From NCBI GenBank assembly GCA_963815285.1, contig CAWFGB010000004.1, positions 1-64,000 on the forward strand: DNA of 64,000 bases, read 5' to 3'. Under the pieces are notes generated by a model. It was not told where the DNA came from. It saw nothing but the letters and a program-made list of their open reading frames with translations, and searched no databases. Below are positions 1 through 9,398 of this stretch, one piece after another. The position numbers and the translations under genes are program-made. Every line of letters starts with the position of its first letter. The stretch's first letter is position 1. Origin of the DNA: JACCSI01 sp963815285 (lineage in GTDB: Bacteria > Acidobacteriota > Vicinamibacteria > Vicinamibacterales > UBA2999).

Positions 1-152
1 GTGCCGGTACTTGTCGTGCCCACGTCGTAATTGACGGTCACCGCGGATCCATGGCGGACTCGAGGGCTAGGCTCCTTTTGGACGCTCCTCTACCTGGGCC
101 GCGACCTTGGCTTCTGTCGTTGCGCGCCGAGCCCTGCGGGGAATCACGCGCG

Positions 153-977
153 TCAGTCGGGCACAAACGCGCGTTGAAAGGGCCCGATGAATCGCTGGTC
201 GTCCGACCAGTCAGTCACGGCAAACACCACCTCGTCGAAGACGCCACGAAACGGTCCCAGTAACGCAGCACGAAAGACTCCCGCCATCATTTCGGCATCA
301 AGACCGAAGGCACCACATCCCCAGGCTCCGAGAATCAACCGGCGCACGTCATTCTCAGCCGCCACTGCCAGCACCTTGTGCGTACGCGTCGTCATCACCG
401 AAGGGACGTCCTTCAATCGGTCTGGCGCATATTTACGGAGCGCCACACCGTTTGCTGCGGGGCACGTGAGGATTGATAGCGACCACGGTTCCTCGAGCAG
501 CTCCCCATCGTCAGTGCGAAACACCGGCATATTCGATGCGTAGATGACGTAGTCCGAGTACATCGCGTCAAGCCGAGCTTTGTGGTGGGCATACATTTGG
601 CGGCCCTCCAGCGCGACGAACAGGCCCGACGAGCGCGCGATGGACTCCTCCTGGGCGCGCGCGCCTGACAGGAAGCCACCGCCCGGTGTGGTCGCCGAAG
701 CGAAGTTGAGCGCTGCCACAGGACCAGCGCTCGCCATCCGAGCGCCCACCGCGAGGACCGTCTTGTTCTCAACCGTGATTGGTGTCTTCGCCGGACTTGC
801 GGCCGGAGGTGTCATGTCATTGCTCGGACGATACTCCCTGGTGCCGGCCAGGGACGCGCCCAGCGCCTCCCGCAGATCAACGACCCGGCCGGAAGGGGCC
901 GTGTACTGCCCGGCGCGAAGAATCGCGACCGTCTCCTGTCCGAGTCGCGCGGCGATGGCACGGTCCATCAAATTCAA
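153..977 (-). CDS. PARG-like macrodomain hydrolase (TIGR02452/DUF2263 family)
   Basis: A predicted poly(ADP-ribose) glycohydrolase of the bacterial (microbial-type PARG) class, which cleaves ADP-ribose polymers or related ADP-ribose conjugates in the cytoplasm. The signature is clear: NFASATTPGGG at about residues 91-101, followed eight residues later by the catalytic QEE (about 109-111), the GGG-X6-8-QEE pattern of this family. The C-terminal half has the expected LILGAWGCGAFG segment. I chose a TTG start because a strong AGGAGG sits 7 nt upstream; an ATG three codons in would be 16 nt from it. This gives 274 aa, normal for the family; the open frame continues upstream to 1205 but that part looks non-coding. 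It lies 318 nt downstream of a co-directional TIR-domain gene, so a link to NAD+/ADP-ribose chemistry is plausible but inferred. Confidence 0.85.
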   Translation of the reverse strand: MNLMDRAIAARLGQETVAILRAGQYTAPSGRVVDLREALGASLAGTREYRPSNDMTPPAASPAKTPITVENKTVLAVGARMASAGPVAALNFASATTPGGGFLSGARAQEESIARSSGLFVALEGRQMYAHHKARLDAMYSDYVIYASNMPVFRTDDGELLEEPWSLSILTCPAANGVALRKYAPDRLKDVPSVMTTRTHKVLAVAAENDVRRLILGAWGCGAFGLDAEMMAGVFRAALLGPFRGVFDEVVFAVTDWSDDQRFIGPFQRAFVPD

Positions 978-1295
978 TGGGCTTCCTCCTTTGCTCAGCG
1001 TCGTTACCGCTCGCGTTCCCTGTCGAGCCTTTGTCCGCACGTCCAAAGATGTTCGACAATCAAACAGCTCTTCGAACGTTGCCAGATTCGAGTTTCGAGG
1101 ACTCTTGCGGGGCGGTAGACGCTGGCCGCGAGCACAGCACACTACAGGATTCTCTGGCGGCACGCCTGGCCGAGTGGGAAGCACGGCCGGCGCCGAAAGC
1201 CGCAAACGGGCGCCCCTTGAATTGGCGCGCCGGACGGCTCAGAGGTGGCAGCAGAATCTACTGGCACAAGCCGGTGAGGGTCCTTTTCATCATGG
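978..1295. other. Intergenic gap between TIR and PARG genes
   Basis: Non-coding as far as I can see, apart from the AGGAGG ribosome-binding site for the PARG gene near 980-990 on the minus strand. Open frames here are antisense or upstream extensions with no recognisable protein character. Confidence 0.4.
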
Positions 1296-1850
1296 CTAAT
1301 CTGGCGGCTCACGGTCGGTTTGAGTCAGTGTTCGACGAGAAGGTCGAGCACTGGCCCGCCTTGGTCGACCCCCTCGCTTCGATTCGGACTGCGTCGGCAC
1401 TTTACGAACGATTTCGGTCAGCCGCTTCACATCGTAGGCCCAACGGCTGTCGCTGATCTCAATCGCATGACGTCGAGTTATATCCGCAATGGAGGCGGGT
1501 AACTCCTCCCGACGGGGCATCTCCGCACCCCCTACCAACACAGGAATCACTCGGATCTCCCACTGGAGAGCACGTTCAAGCTCAAGCCGCACGAAATCGT
1601 CCTCGTCGTGCAATCTGGTCTTACCCTTTCTGTCAGCGATCGATGTCCACTGCCAGCCCATCAGGAGCAAGAGCACGTCACTTGAACGCAACGTTTCCTG
1701 GAGTGCGTCGATAAAATCGACACCTGGCTCGAGTGTATCGATATCCATGAAGACTCGGCGCTTGCCGAACTCCTGCACCAAGTGGTCGTACAGGCGCCCA
1801 GCGTACCCCGAGGTGTCACCGCGTCGATAACTTAGAAAGATCGTCGGCAT
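1296..1850 (-). CDS. TIR-domain protein
   Basis: A 184-aa protein that is almost entirely one TIR domain. The N-terminus has the bacterial TIR box (FLSYRRGD, residues 5-12), the YAGRLYDHL helix, box 2 (VFMDIDTLEPGVDF, about 33-46), and the helix FVRLELERAL (about 86-95), whose Glu 90 or 92 occupies the position of the catalytic glutamate of NAD+-cleaving TIR enzymes, followed by RVIPVLVGGA. The tail from about 150 is basic and low in complexity. TIR domains act as NADases or signalling-nucleotide producers in immunity, or as protein-protein adaptors; sequence alone does not say which. No second effector domain is fused. The PARG-like gene follows on the same strand. Confidence 0.85.
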   Translation of the reverse strand: MPTIFLSYRRGDTSGYAGRLYDHLVQEFGKRRVFMDIDTLEPGVDFIDALQETLRSSDVLLLLMGWQWTSIADRKGKTRLHDEDDFVRLELERALQWEIRVIPVLVGGAEMPRREELPASIADITRRHAIEISDSRWAYDVKRLTEIVRKVPTQSESKRGGRPRRASARPSRRTLTQTDREPPD

Positions 1851-2234
1851 CGGTCAGTGGTGGTCTGGGGTGCGGTGGGATTTGTTCATCGCGCTGCGTT
1901 CATCTTGTTTTCTCTGCTTTTCGTTTCGCTATCATACCGCCTGCACTCCTGCAGTCTCAAAGTCAGCAGAACGGGCGACCGTCGCCGATACGATTCTGGA
2001 GGCACGCCCGGCCGACGTTCCACCGCCCATTAGTGCGTCGTTCGTTGACAAACCAACGTGTTCCTGAACGGCCTGGCAAGTTGTTGCGCAAGAGTTCCTT
2101 CACTTACTGGTAGGTGATCACGTTGCGACGAGGCCCGATATGCGGAACCCTAATATTGAGGGTTCGTCAATCGTGCCAGTCAAACGGCGCTCCCGTCATG
2201 CCCCTGCGGCACGCCGGCACGACGCACCGCAGGT
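1851..2234. other. Divergent intergenic region upstream of TIR and membrane-protein genes
   Basis: A 384-bp gap between divergent genes that should contain both promoters. It has an AT-richer stretch around 1900-1945. I see no repeat and no convincing small gene. Confidence 0.35.
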
Positions 2235-3623
2235 ATGCTAACAGTCGGATCGCAGAGCAACGTGCTGGCAATACTAATGCTGGGTGTCGTGTCGTTCGCT
2301 GTAGCGATTGGGTGGACACTCGATCTGCACAACGCCGATTCCTTGATTCCAACGCTGGTCAGCCTCGATTACTGGTTGCCGTTCTACTGGGGGCAGGATC
2401 GGTTCGGGATGCTGCTTCCGCTCGTCACAATGCCGGTGCGCGACAGCTTCTGGAACTTGGTCGCGCAGAACGCCCTCGGTGTGTTCCTTCTGTTGGCTGG
2501 TGCGTATGCTGCGGCAGTGAGATGTACAGTTCGGCGACCCGCGATCGTGCCCCTCGGGTTGCTGTCGCTGGTCCTCGCCTGGCCGGCTGAAACGACCGCC
2601 CTTCACTTGTTGACGACCAATCAATCGTACAGTCCGGCTCTCGGCCTCTACGCCATTGCCTTCGGATTGCTGCGGCGGGATTCGTCCTGGACAACGCGAA
2701 TGGGCACCGCATCGCTCATGGCGCTCGGCGCGTGGACGAATGCGGGAACGGGTCTACTTGTGCTGGCGGTGTTCACCGTAGCCGCCGCGATGCCACACCT
2801 CCGCCCGGATGCATTGTGGTTATCAGGAGGCGCGATTTTCTCGCTGGCCGGTCATCTGGCCCTTCAGAAGCTGGCACCAGGAGTGCGCCTCGATACGTCG
2901 CATGTGACACTCGCCAACCTGGGGCAAGTCACATCACTGGCGGCCGGCTTTTGGTCCGATGCTTACCAGCGATTTCTCGGCCCCGCTGTGTGGTTGACCA
3001 TCCCGGCGATTGCGCTCGCGTGTGCGCTCGAGCGGCGCAGCGCCGCCGCGATTCAGGCCGTCATCGCTGTCATTGTCGGCTGTGTGGCGTACGGTTTCGT
3101 GATGATCGTCTTCTTTGGTAGCACGGGTCGCCACATTTCGCCGGTGCTGCCTTTGCTGTGCGGAGCGATTCTGGTTGTGTTCGCAAGGCATTTGCCAGCG
3201 ACGCGCGCGGACTTCGCGATCGCAGCATTGGCCATGGCGGTGATGATCCAGGCACGCGCGGACTGGCCTGAGGCGGGCAGACGCCGCCTGATATCAAGGT
3301 TCGGCCAAGGCCACGCGGTCGAGTTGTATCGGGAGGGCGTTACGATCGTGACAGGCGATTACTGGCAAGCCTGGCCGTATGCCTTCGCGCTCAACCTTCT
3401 TCACGAAGGAGTGTCGGGCAGTCGGCCGGTGTTGCCGGTGGCCCTGCGCTCCGAAGACTTCTATCTCCAGCGCGCGCAGCACGTCGCGCCTGGCACCAAG
3501 CTCGCGGTCGTTCCGCCGGGGGATTACCGCTACTGGTCAGTCAGGGGGCCGAGGGCTGAATTGTCCATCGTGAGGATTGCCGATGACTACGAAGTGGCCG
3601 TCGTCAACTCCGTGGAGGAGTAG
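2235..3623 (+). CDS. Polytopic membrane protein, function unknown
   Basis: A 462-aa protein with about nine to ten hydrophobic segments from residue 10 to about 340, then a soluble C-terminal region of about 110 residues. The pattern (first helix, an acidic or aromatic luminal loop with DLHNADSLIP and DYWLPFYWGQD, then paired helices and a soluble end) recalls GT-C-type glycosyltransferases or O-antigen-type membrane enzymes, but I see no motif that fixes a family. The start is an ATG with only a weak purine stretch (GCAGG) upstream. It stands alone between a divergent TIR gene and a decayed cupin gene. Confidence 0.6.
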   Translation: MLTVGSQSNVLAILMLGVVSFAVAIGWTLDLHNADSLIPTLVSLDYWLPFYWGQDRFGMLLPLVTMPVRDSFWNLVAQNALGVFLLLAGAYAAAVRCTVRRPAIVPLGLLSLVLAWPAETTALHLLTTNQSYSPALGLYAIAFGLLRRDSSWTTRMGTASLMALGAWTNAGTGLLVLAVFTVAAAMPHLRPDALWLSGGAIFSLAGHLALQKLAPGVRLDTSHVTLANLGQVTSLAAGFWSDAYQRFLGPAVWLTIPAIALACALERRSAAAIQAVIAVIVGCVAYGFVMIVFFGSTGRHISPVLPLLCGAILVVFARHLPATRADFAIAALAMAVMIQARADWPEAGRRRLISRFGQGHAVELYREGVTIVTGDYWQAWPYAFALNLLHEGVSGSRPVLPVALRSEDFYLQRAQHVAPGTKLAVVPPGDYRYWSVRGPRAELSIVRIADDYEVAVVNSVEE

Positions 3624-3765
3624 AAAACCGTCACGAACCGCGAGGTTGTCAGACTGGCTGTGACGTCATCGCGCGAAGGCGCGCGAGATCCCGAAACCGT
3701 CTGACTTCGCGAAGGATTTGGAGAAGAGCACGGAGCAACAAGGTAATTTGACAGGTCGTTCCATA

Positions 3766-4333
3766 TCAGACCGCACGTGTTGAATGAGGAGAACCGGCTT
3801 GTGTTTCCAGGACCGGCTCTGGTGCGTCTTTGAATTTGTCGTACTTCCCGAGAAGAGTCCCAACGGCCAGAAGAACTGGAAACGCCACCTTTTGCACGAC
3901 CGCCGGAATGTCGAGCATGCGTATTTCCGACCGATAACGCGTCAGCAAGAACGCCGCGTCGAAGAAGCCCGGGCGTTTTCGTCCACTCCGCTTCATCGAA
4001 TCGAAGAGAGCCGTGAGGAAGTACTCAAGGTTGTTCGGCGGTGTGGCCCACCCCGTGCAACGCAGCTCAGTCGTACCAGCGTTCCACCAGCGGTGCCCAA
4101 CACCCTGCTTCAAGATGATCGTCTCGGTTGCTCACCGGCAAACTGAAGCCCAAGCCTGCCCGCCACGACGTCATGGCCTCTTCCTGAAGATGGTGCAGAT
4201 GCATCGGCGTACCGACACCAGGCGGAGCAAGCAATTCGACCTCCATGCGATCGCCGTCTGGATCAAAAACGACACCGAAAAAGGTGAGCACCTCGCCTTC
4301 GCCGTTCTCGATCTTGTGCGGATATGTGTGCAT
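3766..4333 (-). pseudogene. Cupin-domain protein, disrupted by two frameshifts
   Basis: A cupin protein of about 180 residues is readable across three frames. The first part (from ATG 4333) runs from HTYPHKIENGEGE through the metal-site segment MHLHHLQEEAMT. The frame then shifts near 4170, giving VVAGRLGLQFAGEQP in a second frame. It shifts again near 4118 to a third frame that reads KQGVGHRWWNAG, then LRCTG, and runs to the stop at 3766 through FDAAFLLTRYRSE and LLGKYDKF. Together these form one family-like protein: His-rich cupin barrel, then a C-terminal amphipathic segment. No single frame makes a whole cupin, so the gene is either dead or the sequence has two indel errors. Neighbours give no pathway. 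Confidence 0.75.
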
Positions 4334-4899
4334 CAGGTGCCTTCGATCCTTCCCCTTCAGAAGGCCCCCGGGCCGGTCATCCTTCGCGACTTATGCGGAC
4401 TACAGGGGAGCGTCCATCGGGGAGGGAGCGAGCGCCGACGCCGTGAGGGCAATCGGTGCTCGGTGCGTCCTCTCCCTGACGACGCAAACAGCTTTAATGA
4501 GGGCTGGGAGCTGGCGGCAGAACGCACCGGCAGCAGGGAAGGACTCAGGAAAGTGACTCATTCTACGCCCTGCCTGGCGCGCCGCCAAGACAATTGCATT
4601 GTGAGGACCAGCGCCGCGCGCTAGGTATTAATCCCCGTGACGCCGCAGGGACTTCCGATTCTCGGCACGTTTTCGGAAGTCACTACGCGACTACCCAGGA
4701 CCGATCTGGCGGCCAATTCGGCGGCGTGTCTTGAGCAAGCGGCTCAAGGCACGACGGGCCTGCCTCACAGCGTTGACTATTGGAACAGTTCCTGTTCGAG
4801 CGGCAATAGTGGGTGTGCGGCCAACTGGAGGTCGCCGACGGCGAGGCGGTCGCGGCCCGAACGATTAGCGATTCTCGATCGCGCCGCCGCGCCCGATTG
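4334..4899. other. Gene-poor gap containing a hairpin repeat
   Basis: No convincing coding region. The only structure I see is the hairpin at 4641-4700, described separately. Confidence 0.35.
4641..4700. repeat. Hairpin repeat H1
   Basis: A 9-bp perfect stem, GACTTCCGA (4650-4658) with TCGGAAGTC (4673-4681) and a 14-nt loop. It is preceded by CGCCGCAG and followed by GCGACTAC then CAGGA. The flanks match hairpin H2 at 5380-5440 although the stem sequence differs, which suggests a conserved structure with an exchangeable stem. Confidence 0.55.
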
Positions 4900-5178
4900 T
4901 CAGCCCTTGACGATGTTGTGAACGTCGAAGATGTCCGGCGGATTGGCGAGCTGGATGCCGACGCCGCCGAGGATCGGCATCAGACGCTTGTCGAAGGCCT
5001 CGAACTGCTCCCGCGAATTCCAGATCTCGCTGACCTTAAGGTTGCCATCCGAACCGAAGCAGACGTGGTAGTCGAGCCCGGCCGGTGGCCATTCGCCAGC
5101 GTTCTTGATTTGGCGAATCGCCTCGTCGTACTTGTTGGTAGTGAGGGCGATGGGACTGAATCGGACAACGATGCTCAT
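4900..5178 (-). CDS. Small ABM-like (ferredoxin-fold) protein
   Basis: A 92-aa protein starting MSIVVRFSPIALTTNKYDEAI, with a well-spaced ribosome-binding site (ACGGAGG) before the ATG. Length, an early helix after a first strand, a central VSEIWNSREQFEAF segment and the end ...NPPDIFDVHNIV resemble small dimeric alpha/beta-barrel proteins of the antibiotic-biosynthesis-monooxygenase type. The substrate cannot be inferred. It is monocistronic, with no gene close by on the same strand. Confidence 0.7.
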   Translation of the reverse strand: MSIVVRFSPIALTTNKYDEAIRQIKNAGEWPPAGLDYHVCFGSDGNLKVSEIWNSREQFEAFDKRLMPILGGVGIQLANPPDIFDVHNIVKG

Positions 5179-5379
5179 GATATGAACCTCCGTGACTGGG
5201 GTTGCGAATAGATCCGGCGTGATCGGAAAGCGACACGTCGTCGCTGCAAATCATACTAGCCCTCCTTCGCCAATTTGTTCAGCGATTGGTAGACGCCGAT
5301 TCGGGTGCCGGGAGTGAGCGCCAAGTGGCTGGGAGTATAGCCGTTACACCTGTGCGGACGTGATTACTCCCGCAACACG

Positions 5380-5440
5380 CCGTAGTGGCGAGCGACGCCC
5401 GGACTCACGTTGGTCGCCACTTCGCGACTACGCAGGACGT
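5380..5440. repeat. Hairpin repeat H2
   Basis: Stem AGTGGCGA (5384-5391) and TCGCCACT (5414-5421) around a 22-nt loop, preceded by CGCCGT and followed by GCGACTAC then CAGGA. The stem and loop are nearly identical to H3 at 12188-12245; the 3' flank matches H1. It lies in the 438-bp gap upstream of the dioxygenase-type cupin, in which I see nothing else. Confidence 0.6.
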
Positions 5441-5649
5441 CTCTGAAAATCCGCCATCCGGTACGCAGGCCGGGGCATAATGCGGGACGGCGTGAAGGCC
5501 CCGCAGTTCCCCAACGTCGTTGGCGCAACTGAGCGTCGAATACCGTTCACAGCCGCCTGATCGGTTACTATTGCGCGCCGCGCAGATCAACTCGTTGTCG
5601 TTTCGACGTTACTGGCTTGTCAATCGTTAACGGACCAAAGGGAACACAT

Positions 5650-6174
5650 TTGCCTATCACCGCCTTCAACAGTTTTACCGACGGCCTCGACCCGAATCAG
5701 AGAAGCCGTGAACACTTCGTTACTAATATCAACCTGGAAGATGGCCCTCACTGGGTTCCTTATGCTGCTGGCGTCTGGTTCCAGCCCTGTCACTTCAACG
5801 TCACGTCCGGGGGGTTCAGCGCTGTTCTAAAGGGCCTCCCCGGCGCCATGCTGGGCACTCACTACCACGTTGGCACCGTGCGTGGTTACACGATGCGTGG
5901 TCAGTGGAGGTACCTGGAGCACGACTGGGTCGCAAAGCCCGGGACCTTCATCTATGAACCTGCCGGCGAGGCTCACACGTTGGTTATCACGACGGACTCA
6001 GCAGAACCGGCGTTGATCATGTTTGTAGTTGAGGGTGGCCTCATCTATCTGGACAAGCCGGTTGACGGCGGCGTGGCGGCCTACGAGGATGGGTTCACCC
6101 TTCTCGAGCTGACCCGGAAGTACTATCGTGAGGCCGGTCTCGATGTGCACGCACTGGACTCGCTAGTGCGCTAA
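5650..6174 (+). CDS. 2,4'-dihydroxyacetophenone dioxygenase-family cupin
   Basis: A single-domain cupin resembling the family named after 2,4'-dihydroxyacetophenone dioxygenase, iron enzymes that cleave carbon-carbon bonds. Motif 1 reads GTHYHVGTVRGY (metal ligands His 71 and His 73 from this start) and motif 2 reads PAGEAHTL (His 109); a Glu-His pair lies between them. I chose the TTG at 5650 because AAGGGA sits 5-6 nt upstream; an in-frame TTG at 5617 would add 11 residues, and no ATG is available. The true substrate is unknown, since many members are only distant relatives of the characterised enzyme. The YCII-domain gene follows 4 nt after the stop, so the two are very likely co-transcribed. 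Confidence 0.75.
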   Translation: MPITAFNSFTDGLDPNQRSREHFVTNINLEDGPHWVPYAAGVWFQPCHFNVTSGGFSAVLKGLPGAMLGTHYHVGTVRGYTMRGQWRYLEHDWVAKPGTFIYEPAGEAHTLVITTDSAEPALIMFVVEGGLIYLDKPVDGGVAAYEDGFTLLELTRKYYREAGLDVHALDSLVR

Positions 6175-6178
6175 TCGA

Positions 6179-6475
6179 ATGGAACGCGCATTCGTTGTCT
6201 TGCGGTCGCGTGGACCTGCGTGGGATGACGCGAAGTCGTTGGAGGCTCAGTCGGAATGGGCCGCCCATGCTGCCTTCATGGACGCCCTGTTCGAGCAGGG
6301 ATTCGCTGCCCTTGTTGGGCCGTTGGAGGGCACGCGCGACGCGCTCCTCATTGTCCGTGCATCCAGCACATCCGAAGTTGTCGAGCGCCTCGCTTCGGAC
6401 CCGTGGACAACCAACGGTCTTCTCGTCACTACTCAGATCAGTCCCTGGCAGATACGTCTCGGCACGCTGGCGTAG
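6179..6475 (+). CDS. YCII-related domain protein
   Basis: A 98-aa protein with the dimeric alpha/beta layout of the YCII family: first strand FVVLRSRGP, a helix containing the family's usual His (WAAHAAFMDALFEQG), then LVGPLEGTRDALLIV, a second helix (SEVVERLASDPW) and a terminal WQIRLG strand. YCII proteins are small putative enzymes of unknown reaction. The start lies 4 nt after the stop of the cupin gene, so translation is probably coupled and the two may act on one compound. Confidence 0.75.
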   Translation: MERAFVVLRSRGPAWDDAKSLEAQSEWAAHAAFMDALFEQGFAALVGPLEGTRDALLIVRASSTSEVVERLASDPWTTNGLLVTTQISPWQIRLGTLA

Positions 6476-6612
6476 GAAGGTCTGGCACCCGCCGCGGTCG
6501 ATAGCCCGCGATAAATGCCGCAGGGTGGACGGATTGTGGTCCGAGAGATCGGTCGCTGAAACGCGACTGCTCGTTACTAATCGGCTGGGTCGTGAGTGCG
6601 TGACGTACGCCG

Positions 6613-9363
6613 CTATCGCTTCGTCGGCACGAGGCGCTTCAGCTCCTCGAACCAGTTTTGCACAAGAATGATCCGAGGCGAGGTTGGGCGCTCGTCGGCC
6701 CCACTTATCTCCTTGATCATCAGAAACCGCTGACCGTCGGACGATACATCGTACATGCGTCCCGGCGGCGCTCCGGGCGGACGGACAAGATACGGCGCCT
6801 CGAATACCTTCTCTGGCGTGCCGCGCTCAAATGTCGCACCCGTCTTCACCGGGACGCGCATCAACGTGCCCATTGATTCGTAGAAGAGTTCCTGCCCGTT
6901 CCGCGCCCACAGCGGTTGCGTGCCGCCGTTGGTCGAGACCTGCTGCCTGTCGGCCTCGACGTTCGGGAAAGGCCGAACATGGATTTCATTCCGACCCGAC
7001 TCATTCGACTCGTAGGCGAGCCAATGGCCGTTAGGTGAGACTTCAGCGTTCAACTCATCAAAGGGTGCCGCCAGGAGCCGCCGCGATTGATGCTCACCTG
7101 CCAGCGGCAAGAGGAAAAGGTCCATCCCGGGCCGTCCCACCTTGGACCGCGGCGTTTGGACCCGGAAAATGAGCGCGGTGCCGTCTGGCGTGACCGTGGA
7201 TGGAAATTGCGCGACCGTGCCCTGTATCAACTGTTCTGCAGTTCCGGTCCCGTCCGATGGCCGCCGGAACAGGCTTCGCCCAGTGTTGGGACCGCCGAGT
7301 GTGCTCGACGCATAGATCACGGTCTTTCCGTCAGGTGTCCAAACGCCAGATTGCTCGAACGTCGGCTCGAGCGTCAGACGCTCGAGCGTTTCACGCGCCA
7401 GATGCCAGATCCAGATGTCGTTTGCTTGATCACGAATATCAAGCGCGACGCGGGTCCCGTCGGGTGACAATCGTGGATAGAGATACATGCGAGGGGGCAC
7501 CCCCTTGATCGGAACCTCGCGACCTTGGCGATCGACCCACACCAGCGTCCGGTGCCCCTGGAGTTCGGCTATTGCGTCCCTGGGCACATACACCAGTGCG
7601 CCCTGACTCGAGATCGCGAACTGAGCGGTGACGTTTGCCTGTGCCACGTCTTCCACCACCGGAACAGCGTCTCCCGTCACCGCGAGCCTGGACACGTCAA
7701 AGGGCACCGCGAGCAACGTCCCGTTGAGCGCGTAAACGAGATGCCCGGTGGGCACATACCGAGCGTCGGCCCCACGCTCCACGACGACGTCGTGTCTGCC
7801 GCTGTCGAGTGACTGGATGACGATCTGCGCCGTATCCCACGCGCCGCGGCGGGCCGTCAGCGTGAACAGGATGGCGCGCCCACCGGGGAGGAGCTGCGGA
7901 CCGTAGGCGATCTGACCGGCCTCGACTTTCACGACGTGCTCCGGCTTTGCGCTTTCGGCCGATACACGCCAGATCCCCGCGGCGCCTTTCCCGGCCTCGT
8001 CGCTTTGCCCGTAGAGAATGGTGTTGTCGCTCGTCCAACTGACGCCCCATGGGATCTCCGCAGCACACAGCACGAGCGGCGCGCCGCCGGTGAGTGAGAC
8101 CTTCTTGAGCTGGCCGTCCTGCCAGAAGCCGATCCACTGACCATCTGGTGAAATGAACGGACTCCGTGCTGCCGTTACTTGGTCGAGGGCGACTTCGGTG
8201 CCGCGGATGGGCGTCGGTTCGATCTGGTCCAGTGGCCGCAGATGGAGTCGGAAGCTCGCGGTATACGCGAGACGGGTGCCGTCGGCGGAGAGCGCCACTA
8301 CAGGCGCACCGATATTCGTAAAGCGCTCACCCATCGGGAGCGCGATGGTGGCCCGTACGACCGGCAACGAGGGCGCTGATACCCTGGTGAGCGAGAAGGT
8401 CGTGTACGCGGTGAGCCCGGCCACCGCCGCAACCGCCATCAGGATCGAAGTGGCTCGCCGGATCCTTGAAATAGGGGGCACTGCGACGGCCGTCACCGCA
8501 TCGCCTTCGCGATCGATGATGAACCGGGCTGTTGAGAGGTCCGCGACTCGCCGCCGCCGATCCTTGTCGAGACACCCTCGGAGCAGTGCGACAAGGGCAG
8601 GTGACACGTTCGCCGGCACCGCCGTCCACTCCGGCTCGCCGCGGAACACGGCCGCCAACGTGTCTGAGATGTCGTCCCCCTCGAACGCTCGTCTTCCCGT
8701 CACCATCTCAAAGAGCACGCACCCGAAAGCCCAGACGTCACTGCGCTTATCCGCCGCACGACCCTTGGCCTGTTCGGGACTCATGTAGGCCGCTGTGCCC
8801 AGAATCACGCCAATCCTGGTCATCATTGCCGGCGAAGTGATGGTCGGCGACGCCGTGCCGTCAGTGCTTCCGGCGGACACCGGTTCGAGTGCCTTCGCCA
8901 ATCCAAAGTCCAACACCTTCACCATGCCATCAGGCCGCACCTTGACATTGGCGGGCTTCAGATCGCGATGGATGATCCCCTGTTCGTGCGCCGCTTCGAG
9001 GGCCTCGGCGATTTGTTTCGCAATCGCTAACGCGTCCTCGAGCACGAGCGCTCCACGGGTGATACGCTGGGACAGGTCCTCACCTTCGACCAGCTCCATG
9101 ACGAGCGCACGCACACCATTCGATTCTTCCAGGCCGTGAATGTGCGCGATGTTCGGATGATTCAGCGACGCCAACGTTTGCGCTTCGCGCGTGAACCGGG
9201 CGAGCCGTTCGGCGTCGCTGGCAAAAAGATCGGGCAGCACTTTAATTGCGACGTCCCGATTCAGCCTGGTGTCGCGAGCGCGATACACCTCGCCCATGCC
9301 GCCCGCGCCAAGGGCGGAAAGAATCTCATACGGACCGAGCCGCGTACCGAGGGTGAGAGTCAC
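6613..9363 (-). CDS. Ser/Thr protein kinase with PD40-type beta-propeller
   Basis: A 916-aa transmembrane Hanks-type kinase. The kinase domain covers about residues 10-275: glycine loop GAGGMGEVY (19-27), invariant Lys 41 (AIKV), catalytic HRDLKPAN (His 132 to Asn 139, base Asp 134), DFG at 152-154, and YMSPEQAKG in the P+1 region. A hydrophobic helix (ILMAVAAVAGLTAYTTFSL) follows near residue 310. The remaining ~580 residues are WD40/PD40-like repeats with recurring SPDG, TPDG or SPNG turns, expected outside the membrane. All catalytic residues are present, so it should be active. It lies 35 nt downstream of a paralogous kinase on the same strand and is probably co-transcribed with it. The ligand sensed is unknown. 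Confidence 0.92.
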   Translation of the reverse strand: MTLTLGTRLGPYEILSALGAGGMGEVYRARDTRLNRDVAIKVLPDLFASDAERLARFTREAQTLASLNHPNIAHIHGLEESNGVRALVMELVEGEDLSQRITRGALVLEDALAIAKQIAEALEAAHEQGIIHRDLKPANVKVRPDGMVKVLDFGLAKALEPVSAGSTDGTASPTITSPAMMTRIGVILGTAAYMSPEQAKGRAADKRSDVWAFGCVLFEMVTGRRAFEGDDISDTLAAVFRGEPEWTAVPANVSPALVALLRGCLDKDRRRRVADLSTARFIIDREGDAVTAVAVPPISRIRRATSILMAVAAVAGLTAYTTFSLTRVSAPSLPVVRATIALPMGERFTNIGAPVVALSADGTRLAYTASFRLHLRPLDQIEPTPIRGTEVALDQVTAARSPFISPDGQWIGFWQDGQLKKVSLTGGAPLVLCAAEIPWGVSWTSDNTILYGQSDEAGKGAAGIWRVSAESAKPEHVVKVEAGQIAYGPQLLPGGRAILFTLTARRGAWDTAQIVIQSLDSGRHDVVVERGADARYVPTGHLVYALNGTLLAVPFDVSRLAVTGDAVPVVEDVAQANVTAQFAISSQGALVYVPRDAIAELQGHRTLVWVDRQGREVPIKGVPPRMYLYPRLSPDGTRVALDIRDQANDIWIWHLARETLERLTLEPTFEQSGVWTPDGKTVIYASSTLGGPNTGRSLFRRPSDGTGTAEQLIQGTVAQFPSTVTPDGTALIFRVQTPRSKVGRPGMDLFLLPLAGEHQSRRLLAAPFDELNAEVSPNGHWLAYESNESGRNEIHVRPFPNVEADRQQVSTNGGTQPLWARNGQELFYESMGTLMRVPVKTGATFERGTPEKVFEAPYLVRPPGAPPGRMYDVSSDGQRFLMIKEISGADERPTSPRIILVQNWFEELKRLVPTKR

Positions 9364-9398
9364 GCGAGTGCCGTGATTATAGGGCGAGCGTCGGCCGG

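Noticed and set aside
1..152. Possible gene at the left edge
   Set aside because: No frame here shows a motif or ribosome-binding site; the small plus-strand ORF at 51-263 is mostly antisense to the PARG gene.
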